From NCBI GenBank assembly GCA_029964075.1, contig CM057148.1:27397916-27461915 (forward strand): DNA of 64,000 bases, given 5' to 3'. Origin of the DNA: Patiria pectinifera (lineage: Eukaryota > Echinodermata > Asteroidea > Valvatida > Asterinidae). This document shows positions 55,887 to 64,000 of the stretch, piece by piece (positions within the stretch are counted from its first letter, which is position 1; each line of letters opens with the position of its first letter). Both the position numbers and the translations under genes were made by a program. The notes beneath the pieces were generated by a model, which saw only the letters and a program-made list of their open reading frames with translations, was not told the origin of the DNA and made no database searches.

Positions 55887-56416
55887 ACCAACTCGTGGAA
55901 ATTCGAAGATTGTATTCTTTAATTATCAATAATTGTCTATTGATCACTGCTGATGTATACGTTACGCTTAAATGGAATAATGCCAAACCCCCAGGCCATG
56001 TTTTGGAAACTTTTGTAGTTGAATCACTACATGTAACTGTTGATTTGCTTTGCATTATCATATTTAGTCACATTCGTAAGATGTGTTTTCCGTTTGTTTG
56101 ATAAGTATTTTGTATGCACTGTACTTGTGAATACATGGACTGGAGTACTCTGTTATTGCTTGGCTCCCTGTGCTCCATGGATTCTAGCCCCTACATGTAT
56201 GTTTTCTTATTCACATGCATTTGGATCTGTATTTGACTTGATACATGTATATTTGCTTGTAGGAGTTCATGAATGATTGGGTTCTTACAACATTTTGAAC
56301 TCATTTAGCTGGGTATTGACCACAGTTAATTGATTTACCTTTGACCACGCGATAGGCATTGTAAAGCTGAACTTCTGAGTTATACTTAGAATTTTTCCTT
56401 CACTGTTGATGGCAAA

Positions 56417-57440
56417 ATGGCTACTGCTGAGGGGTTAGCGGATGTCATTGCCAAATCTAATGAGGCTCTAGCAGAAACACTTGCTAAGGCATTCCAAGGT
56501 CTGAAGTTTACAAGGGCTCCAAAATTAAAATTGTCAAAATTCACCGGACCACCTGCAAATGCTGGGGACTTGACATTAAGTGAATGGGGCAGAGGAACTT
56601 GACTCATACTGTCGGCAATTAGAGTTGACCCAGGAAGAGAAAGTGGGGGTTGCCTTAGACCATTTGGGGGGGGGGCGTGGCAAAAGAGGAGGTTCTTTGT
56701 AGCCCACCAGAAGATAGGGACAGTTTGGAAAAATTAATTGCACGCTTATGCAAGGTCTTTTGTCAATCGGAGAGTGTCGCTGCATTGACAGGTACACTGT
56801 ATGCTCGCTGCCAGAATAATGGGGAAACGTTAGCAGAATTTAGTCGTGCCTTGATGACAATCCATGACCGCATGGAACAGAGTGCGCAAGGGCCTGAATT
56901 AGCTGCGCTGCAGCTTATGCGCGACAAAGCGTTAAGGGAGCGTTTTGTACAAGGTACGCGTAATGATGCAACTCGTAGGGAATTACACCGCATACAGATC
57001 GAAAAGCCCACGTTGACTTTCTATAAGTTTAGGGAGCATGTGCTGGAACTTTTCCCAGAGTCTGAAGGGAAACTAGCTAAGAAAAATAAGGTCAGGGTAA
57101 CTGTAGTCTGCGGAGAAAAGTCTAAAGATATTCAAGTTCGGGCTGCAGTTAAGAGGTCTGATGATGTCTTGTCTCAGTAACCTCTAATCAGTTGATTGTT
57201 GAGAGATTGGAAACTCTGTCACAGCAGCAGGCTGCTGCTACCAGTCAGATGGCAGAATTAACCAGAGTATTGAGTACAAAGCTTGATGTGGCTATCGCTT
57301 CCAAGAGTAACAGACCAACAGTTACATGCCATCACTGTAAGAAAACAGGTCATATCTCTAGAAATTGTTGGAAGAAAAACGATGAGAATCGTGATGGGGC
57401 AAAACCCAAAGTACAGGAAAACCCGAGCCCTTCACCATAG
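56417..57440 (+). pseudogene. Gypsy Gag, frameshifted
   Basis: Starts at the ATG in AAAATGGCTACTGCTG (56417). The first frame (to 56602) includes LKLSKFTGPPANAGD. Two frame changes occur near G runs (about 56584 and 56665-56675). The middle frame (56677-57180) carries a Gag core with LYARCQNNGETLAEFSRAL and LRERFVQGTRNDATRREL, then stops at 57178. The last frame (57192-57440) holds a CCHC knuckle, CHHCKKTGHISRNC. Gag would assemble the particle and bind RNA. About 320 codons are traceable across four frame segments. The G-run lesions could be real or sequencing artefacts. Confidence 0.75.
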
Positions 57441-57979
57441 TGGGCAAGGTGGTGGAGGGGATAGACCTGCCCAAACTAAACCCTGATGAGTTGACCAATG
57501 ATGAGCATTTAGAGTCAAATGCAGTTGAAGTTTTAGGGACTGATCGTGCTTATACTGAGAAGCAATTGCGAGAAAAATTGATTGCCAATAGTCCCACGGC
57601 TGCGATTGTCATGGGAGGTGTGACCACTCATTGTATTTTGGATAGTGGTGCTGAGACATCCTTGATAACTTCAACGTTCTATAAACAATATTTGGCCAAC
57701 AAAGTGGGTAGTTTGAGGCCAGTGGGGAGGTTTATTAGATTGATGGGAGCCAATGATTTAGATATACCCGTGAAAGGTTATCTTGAAATTCCGGTTACAA
57801 TTTTTGGGTTGACCATTACTGCATGTTTTCTAGTTCGAGACGACAGTTCAGAGGCACCCACTGAACGTCGCAAGATGTACCCCGTACTTCTTGGTTGCAA
57901 CATTCTGCGCACTCTTGCTAAGATGCGTGTCACCCCGTGTGGACCGTCCAAAGATGAATGGATGGTTGCTCTGCAGTAG
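57440..57979 (+). pseudogene. Gypsy aspartic protease segment
   Basis: Open for about 180 codons; the protease core has ILDSGAETSLI and, about 80 residues later, VLLGCNIL. A TAG at 57977 ends the frame immediately before the target duplication of the MITE, and pol resumes on the other side of the MITE. The N-terminal part of pol therefore can no longer be translated together with RT. Confidence 0.75.
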
Positions 57980-57985
57980 CTGACT

Positions 57986-58293
57986 CAAGGGCGGATCCAG
58001 AACACAATTTTTTGGGGGGCCAAAAAAAATTTGGTCCCCCAAAAAAGTGGGGCCAAAAAGTTACGGCGTGGGGTTCGGGGCCGCTTAAGGGCCCTGAATT
58101 TTTTTTTGGATTCTAGATGCTCTGTGGTGCGATCTGAGGCAATTTCTGAAAACTTTAACCAATGTGTTTTGAGGAAAAGATGGTGGTGTACTCATTGCCT
58201 GCCTTTATTGCGATGTCACATTAAAAAAAATGGTTTCCTTTTGGGGGGGGGGCCATGGCCCCCTTTGGCCCCCCCCCCCTGGATCCGCCCTTG
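57986..58293. mobile_element. hAT-like MITE inserted in pol (308 bp)
   Basis: The perfect-ended CAAGGGCGGATCC...GGATCCGCCCTTG is flanked by AGCTGACT (57978-57985) and GGCTGACT (58294-58301), 7 of 8 identical. It is in the opposite orientation to the related copy at 54022-54343. Plus ORFs crossing it (58031-58312, start of 58230-58865) are chimeric readings. Confidence 0.88.
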
Positions 58294-58301
58294 GGCTGAC
58301 T

Positions 58302-61300
58302 TGTTTGGATGAGGAGCAGGACGGTGAAGTTCCTAGGTCGATGTTGCCAACGCAAGGGTTTGTTGGTAGTGTTTGCATGGCTCGTGATGAGACCATTGCT
58401 CCGTTTTCGGCCTGTGTTTTATCCTGCGTTTTTAGTGAACCATTGCAGGCTGATTCTTGTGACGCGTGTGTTCTTATACGGGCGATTTCTCTTGGGGTGC
58501 ATGCTAATGATGCAAGAGGTGAGGTGAATGAGTCAATGATGGATAACATCCATGTTATGGAGGGTGTGCAATTCGTAGAGGATTCCTCTCTGCGTGTTTT
58601 GATTTGTAATTGTGGCGGAACTCCGGTAATCCTTCCGGAACATTTAAAAATAGCGACTGCTATTGAGGCTACATTCAGTAAGGAGGTTCACCTCTGGGAG
58701 ACTGAGGATGGGTTGCAGGTCACCGTGGAACAAGTATTGACTGACGAAAATTTAGGTGCATCTCAGAATCCTGGAACCGATGTTAAGGATGAAACGGTTG
58801 TATTGGGAATCTCTGGTGAGGATAGTCCATCTAGTGCGCCTAGAGAAACAGTTGTTTTTTCCTGATGGTTCCTCTCACCTGCTTCCTCCTGGAATCAGTC
58901 TAGAGGAGTTTAATCATGAGAAGGCCTTGTTGATTGCTGAGTTGATTAAGAAAAATGAGGCAGCTTTTTCAATGAGCCCTTTAGATATTGGGAGGTTACA
59001 CTTATTCCTCATGAGATTAAGTTGACAAATGACCAGCCTATCAGACAACCGTACAGCGTATCCCTCCCCATTACATGAAGGAAGTGCAGAAATTGTTACA
59101 GGACTTGCTGGAGAAGGGAGTTATTCAAAGGTCTGGGAGTCCTTATGCAAGCCCTACGGTCCTTGTCCGCAAGAAGGATGGGTCAATCCGACTATGCATA
59201 GATTACCGTAAGCTTAACGCTGTTACACTTAGAGATGCATTCCCGCTTCCGCGGATTGAAGAAACTCTAGAGGCGTTGGGGGGCTCTCGCTACTTCACTT
59301 CATTGGACATGGCACACGGGTATTTTCAGCTAATCATGCATCCAGACTCGGTAGATAAGACCGCATTTAGAGTTCCATGGGGACTTTTCTCATTCACCCG
59401 TATGCCGTAGGGGCTATGTAATAGCCCTAGCACATTTCAAAGGACCGTTGAGTTGATTTTCGGGGATATAAATCTGTCCAAGTTGATTTTGTACCTTGAT
59501 GACATTCTGGTGTATTCCAGTACATTTTAGGAACATCTTGAGAGATTAGATGTTGTGTTTGGAAGACTCATTGGGCATGGTCTTAAGCTCAAGGGAAGTA
59601 AGTGTCACTTCTTCCAAAGTGAAGTCAAGCATCTAGGGCATGTGGTTGGTAGTTTTGGGGTTGCAGTGGACCCTGACAAAGTTGAGAGAGTTGCAAGTTG
59701 GCCAACTCCAAGAAGCACCGAGGAACTCCGTTCATTCCTCGGACTCGCTTCGTATTATAGGCGTTTCATCTGTGGGTTTTCCAAGGTGGCAGCTCCATTA
59801 CATGCACTAGTAGCTATGGCTGGGTCAAAAACAGGGAAGGCCCCAAAGTTCAAGTGGTCAGCAGAAGCTGAAGACGCCTTTCGGGAGCTGAAAAGGGCTC
59901 TGTGTATAACTCCTGTGTTGGCATATCCCAATTTCGGAAGGGATTTTGTGGTAGAGGTTGACGCCTCACTCAAGGGGCTTGGTGCCTGCCTACTCCAGGT
60001 TGGGGATGATGGAAAACTTCACCCCATAGCATATGCGAGTCGTGGATTACGTGGGGCAGAGAGGAACTATTCAGATCTGTCGAGCTTTAAGCTTGAACTG
60101 TTGGCCCTGAAATGGGCGATCTCGGAAAAGTTTCGGGATTATTTGGTAGGGTCCCGGTTTGTGGTTTACACAGATAATAATCCTCTGGCCCATTCACAGA
60201 ATGCCAAATTGGGAGCGACCGAACAACGTTGGGTCGCACAGCTGGCACCCTTCAATGTGAAAGTGAGATTTCGTTCAGGGAAGACAAACAGGTGCGCCGA
60301 TGCTCTCAGTAGACGCCCAGTGGAAATTGTTGAGGTAGTGGATGAGGTGACTGACTGTTCCACCATTCCAAGTGAAGTCCATGCTGCTGCTGATGAGGAC
60401 CAGGGAGGTTGTGCCAGAACATTCAATGCCTCTAAAGAGGAAGTGACTGAGCAGTCATCAGTTCTACCATCGTTCACTTCAAGTGAACTAGCCAAGATGC
60501 AAAAAGAAGATGAGCAACTTGGAACAGTGTGGAAACATTGAGTTAATAAGTGGGTGGAGGATAAGTCGGTGGAGGATGGAATTGATAAGAATGTTCCTGG
60601 CATAAGTGGCTGGCTGAGTGAGCGACGTCAGATAGTGGAACAGAATGGTGTTCTGTACCGAAAGGTGCAGGATGCTGTGTTGGGTGTTGTGTATCAATTG
60701 CTTACACCAAAAAAAACCTCCAGAAATTGATGGTCCAGTCAGTACATGACCGTTGGGGTTACCAAGGTGTTAAGGTAACCGTACACTATCATTGCTGAGA
60801 ACACGATGTTTTGGCTGGGGATTGCAGGTTATGTGAGGGAACATGTACGCCATTGTTTTAAGTGTGTGGCTTCGAAACCACCCACCCCGACTGTCCGCAC
60901 ACCGATGCGGCACTTGTTGGCCTTAGGAACGCCTAGCGATCGATTTTCTCAAGTTGGATAGGGGTAGGGGAGGTTTTGAGGATGTCCTCATCATGACCGA
61001 CGCCTTTACAAAATATGCGTTGGCGGTCCCATGCAAGGACCAAGGGCCAAAGCTTTGCGGGATCATTGGATTTCACATTACGGTATCCCCCTTCAGGTTC
61101 ATTCGGACCAGGGACGTAATTTTGAAGGGAAGTTAATTGGTGAACTCTGCAAATTGTATGGGGTCAAAAAGACAAGAACTAGTCCATACCATCTCCAAGG
61201 CAACGGACAAACTGAGAGATTTAACAAGACCCTTTGCTCTCAAATAAGGTCCTTGGATGTTGCGGAACGTAAAAAGTGGCCTGAACTTCTCCCGCACAGA

Positions 61301-61932
61301 GTATACGTGTACAACTCGACACCGCACAGTGTGACAGGAGTGGCCCCTTGGACACTTTTGTTTGGTCGGCAACCAACAACTCCCTTAGATCACCTTGTGG
61401 GAAATACAAAGCAAGACTTTGGAGAAGAGTATGTCCAGATGCTGGCAAAGTTTCTAAAGCATGCCCATGAAATTGTCAAAGATCATCTAATCAAGGCGGC
61501 CGCTTCAAATAAGAGGCATCTGGATTCTAAATGTAAACCCACTCAGCCGTTGGTCGTAGGAAGTAGAGTCTTGATCAAGAATCTGGCTTTTAAGGGCAGA
61601 CACAAACTGAGTGACCACTTTGGCCAGGAACCGTATGTTGTTACCAGGTGTAATGACGAGGAGGATTTGTTTGCTGTACGACCTGCTCTTGGGGGTAAGG
61701 AAAAATGGATGAACAGGAGGCTGTTGGTTCTTGACCCGAGGGGAGAAATGGAGGAACCAGATGAGGTTGAGCCTTGAAACTACTTACCTGATATAGATGG
61801 TCTGGATTTGTCTGAGCCAGAACCCCAAAGTGATAGCTCGTCTTCTGATGAGGAAGTTTTGGTGTGTGTCCCTCCCAAGACTGCAATTCCTCCGATGTTA
61901 GGTCCGCAAAGCACTTCTGGTTTGCCACGGTA
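58302..61932 (+). pseudogene. Gypsy reverse transcriptase-RNase H-integrase, broken
   Basis: After the MITE a linker resumes (58302-58865). RT starts near 59075 with SPYASPTVLVRKKDGSIR and DYRKLNAVT, then SLDMAHGYFQ; the active site YLDDILVYS is near 59491-59517. In-frame stops at 59408 and 59528 interrupt it. RNase H follows (59555-60541): SFLGLASYYRRF, VEVDASLKGLGACL, YTDNNPLAH. After a TGA at 60539 and an A-run frameshift comes the integrase: zinc region (HDRWGYQGVK ... HCFKCVASK, across frames), catalytic Asp in LIMTDAFTKYA, Asp in HSDQGRNFEG and Glu in GNGQTERFNK, then a GPY/F-like C-terminus with VGSRVLIKN. A TGA at 61775 is followed by 51 more open codons (acidic Ser/Glu tail) to 61932. 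Inactive as it stands. Confidence 0.85.
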
Positions 61933-62204
61933 GTAGCGCCGAGACGATCGGTACGGTTAAAGCTGAAACATCAGGTGACCAATTCGCCAAGTGCAATTAC
62001 ATAAGTTGTACCTTGTACGCTAACTAGTGGATGAGTGATTGCATGATACACCAACTTTTGAGTTGTTGCATTCAAGAACATAATTTAAGATGAAACTCAG
62101 TTCCTGTGGTGATTAAGTATGCGACATAGCAATGTCTTTGGTTGTATAGATTAGTATTTTTGTTTATGGATTAGTTTTTTGGAATGTATTGTTGACTTAG
62201 AAAT

Positions 62205-62804
62205 ATGTCAGATAAACGACATGTGTACGTATTCGGGCATTCGTTTCCCGCGTGGTTTTTGAGGTCGGCACGTAGAAGCCGTCAAGCCGTGAGTCAACTG
62301 ATAAATGTTGATTTGCGGTATGATGTTTTTGTTGAAGGGCATCCGGGCCTAAGCTTTAATAGAATCTTCAGTAGTGGGGATCACTACTTTAAGGAAATGA
62401 AACGTCATTCAGTGGACCTGTTGTGCATTGACCTCGTATCAAATGATTTATGTGGGATAGGGGGTACTCCTGCTGTTGTTGTACAGGACACCCTTCGGTT
62501 TCTTACAATGTTAGAGGACCAAGGGGTGCATCCCAGTCATCTCGTGATCATGTCTGTGATTAGGATGTCTCGTATTGACCGACCAGGACAAGTTTCAGTT
62601 ACCACATTTAACCACAGGGTCAAACGTTACAACGCCCTTTTGAACAAAGAGCTTGGGAAGCATCACCCAACGGTAAAGATGTACCATCAGCAAAAAACGA
62701 ATCATCCTCAGTATATTTCAGGAGATGGGTGTCATCTCACAGACGAAGGCCTCATTAGATATGGCAAGGGCCTCCGAGAGGTAATTTTCAGCTGCAAAGT
62801 TTAG
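62205..62804 (+). CDS. SGNH/GDSL-like hydrolase ORF of the Gypsy element
   Basis: An intact 199-codon ORF lies between integrase and the 3' LTR. The SGNH catalytic blocks are in order: the nucleophile in VYVFGHS (Ser13), Gly48 in EGHPGLS, Asn80 in DLVSNDL, and the Asp-x-x-His pair DGCHLTDEG (Asp174, His177). The length fits a single compact SGNH domain; no signal peptide or membrane span is seen. Such hydrolases cleave ester bonds. Related domains are known in some CR1-type LINEs and Ngaro elements, where their role is unclear. Here it would be a third product, presumably from a separate or spliced RNA, since no frameshift link to pol is apparent (272 bases separate them). It has no lesion although gag and pol carry many. 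A substrate cannot be inferred. Confidence 0.75.
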   Translation: MSDKRHVYVFGHSFPAWFLRSARRSRQAVSQLINVDLRYDVFVEGHPGLSFNRIFSSGDHYFKEMKRHSVDLLCIDLVSNDLCGIGGTPAVVVQDTLRFLTMLEDQGVHPSHLVIMSVIRMSRIDRPGQVSVTTFNHRVKRYNALLNKELGKHHPTVKMYHQQKTNHPQYISGDGCHLTDEGLIRYGKGLREVIFSCKV

Positions 62805-63969
62805 ACCCTTAATTATATGTGGTGGGTGCCACTTATAGCTTGTTATACATGTAATTGTTCTACTTAGGTTAAGTGGTGCTTGTTCTTCGGTCAATGCTGA
62901 AGAGTAAGGGGTCTTACCCTGTACCTTTAGACAAGTAATTATGGTTAAGTATTTAAATATTGTCCATTAGGGAGAATGATGTATATTGTTAAATGTTGAG
63001 TTGTTGAAATCAGCAGCGAAGTAGCTGTATACAGTATGTTGATATAGAAGGAGAGGATTTTCTTCATATTTAAACTTTTGTTTTATATAAACATGTTTAT
63101 ATACTTTTATGATACCTTGTAATTGTTGTCATCAAGACATGACAAGGGTCTTCAAGAGAATATTCTGTTGAAGTAGTATATTATGCCAACTGACAACCAG
63201 ATTTGCGAAATGTATTTAGTGATGTTTCTTTCACTTCAGGTTGAAACATCAGCAAAACAAATTGTAATTTTTGGGGTGTTTAATGCAAACATTCACTCCC
63301 TGTCAAATGACTTTGAAATCGACATTTCTGGTTGATTCAGTGGTTTTGCTTATCTTTCGGTTGTAGTCATCCCTTAATATTAAGTCGAAAGAAAAGGATG
63401 TTTACTCTAATTTCATAACGCCAACTTTATTTACATTGGTTTACCTCTGTAAATTGCAACGATTATACAGTTGTTACAATGTATTAAACGTGAATCAAGT
63501 TGTGGAAAATTATAAATCTGCTGGAAATCGGTATGAGAGTTAAACTGGAGGAAGCTCAATGAAACTCAATTAAACCAAGTTTAATGGTTTTCAGAAAGTC
63601 TGTTAAGTGAATGTCAGATCATACCATCTTTTGACATGAAAAACTAACGGCTGATGTCATTGCCGCTGAAGAAAAACGGCTGGGGTCTCAGGAAGCTAAA
63701 CCAGCTTAAGTAAATTCGAACTGGGACATTGATCTAAAAAAAAAAAGATTGTGTTTTATCTACATTTCTATGCCTTGCTATAGTTTCAGTTTGAAACTGT
63801 GTTGTTGAAGTTAATATAAAATGTTAGCCTTGGTATAAAAGTCTGTTTTCCCAAGAGAAGGAGAATGATTGTTTACATGTGTGAATATCTAATGTGATGA
63901 TTTCCTGTGAAATAATTTCTGAAATGAACAGTAGGCTGAAACCATTCGAGGCCGCATGGTTCGTAAAAC
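62805..63969 (+). other. Gypsy 3' untranslated region
   Basis: AT-rich, no ORF or repeat recognised between the hydrolase ORF and the purine tract. Confidence 0.5.
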
Positions 63970-63977
63970 AGGGAAAG
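63970..63977 (+). other. Polypurine tract
   Basis: AGGGAAAG directly precedes the TGTGGGAG start of the 3' LTR; it would prime plus-strand DNA synthesis. Confidence 0.65.
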
Positions 63978-64000
63978 TGTGGGAGAACGGGGCATTTTCC
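63978..64000 (+). repeat. 3' LTR, first 23 bases only
   Basis: Identical over its 23 visible bases to the 5' LTR start at 47950; the rest lies beyond the window. Confidence 0.8.

Larger units (their letters stand above)
47950..64000 (+). mobile_element. Gypsy LTR retrotransposon with SGNH hydrolase ORF, heavily nested (3' LTR cut by window end)
   Basis: A 25-base sequence containing TGTGGGAGAACGGGGC lies at 47948 and again at the very end of the window (63976-64000), directly after a purine tract. I read these as the starts of the 5' and 3' LTRs. A primer site follows the 5' LTR at 55869. The interior has gag (56417-57440), protease, RT, RNase H, integrase (to 61777 or 61932) and an SGNH hydrolase ORF (62205-62804). 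Gag and pol have multiple frameshifts and stops. Three insertions are visible: a MULE-like MITE in the 5' LTR, a hAT-like element inside that, and a hAT-like MITE in pol. The RT/integrase order is Gypsy/Metaviridae; the layout is compatible with Mag-related elements, but the clade is not certain. Confidence 0.8.

Noticed and set aside
58031-58312. ORF crossing the MITE in Gypsy pol
   Set aside because: It is a chimeric reading of the MITE sequence and does not correspond to the interrupted pol frame.

Overview
The window is animal nuclear DNA, most likely from a marine invertebrate and probably a deuterostome. It is AT-rich and dominated by mobile elements. It contains split genes with GT-AG introns, tRNA-derived SINEs, non-LTR retrotransposons, a Ngaro-type tyrosine-recombinase retroelement, Gypsy LTR elements, many inverted-repeat MITEs, and ACATGTAC-type and (CA)n microsatellites. 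There is no bacterial gene organisation, no rRNA and no CRISPR array. The organism assignment is inference; no single sequence fixes it.

Layout. 0-10.4 kb: satellite-like and minisatellite repeats, a hAT-like MITE, a broken YqaJ-type exonuclease fragment, foldback MITEs, and minus-strand exons of a multi-membrane-span host gene. 10.4-15.9 kb: a complete, fairly young LTR retrotransposon (4-bp target duplication, tRNA-Leu primer site). It carries Gag, a canonical -1 slippery heptamer, and an ORF in which an aspartic protease is followed by two C2H2 zinc fingers and charged tails instead of reverse transcriptase and integrase. 16-24 kb: SINE and LINE remnants, a LINE split by a 1.4-kb insertion made of about 171-bp units with CRE motifs, MITEs and tandem repeats. 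24.25-32.05 kb: a Ngaro-like element with split direct repeats (A1 ... B1-A2-B2), eroded gag and RT/RNase H, an open tyrosine recombinase ORF, and a loxP-shaped inverted site at the B1/A2 junction. 32-39 kb: a SINE, a four-exon minus-strand gene for a small predicted four-span membrane protein (174 aa), LINE and SINE fragments, a 33-bp array and a 494-bp foldback element. 39-47 kb: a broken non-LTR reverse transcriptase and repeats. 47.95-64.0 kb: a Gypsy element whose 3' LTR begins 23 bases before the window ends. Its 5' LTR is split by a long-TIR, MULE-like MITE, itself split by a 4.56-kb hAT-like element that contains a further hAT-like MITE. Its pol is broken by a second copy of that MITE and by stops and frameshifts, yet an intact SGNH-hydrolase ORF lies between integrase and the 3' LTR.

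How the parts relate. The only plausible host genes are the minus-strand membrane-protein exons near 7-9 kb and 34-37 kb. They are paralogous: coding exons and flanking non-coding sequence both align, so a duplicated locus has since been filled with transposons. Of the mobile elements, the 10.4-15.9 kb element would need reverse transcriptase and integrase supplied in trans. The Ngaro and Gypsy copies cannot make their own reverse transcriptase as they stand. All reading was by eye; family names rest on motifs and structure and were not checked against any database.
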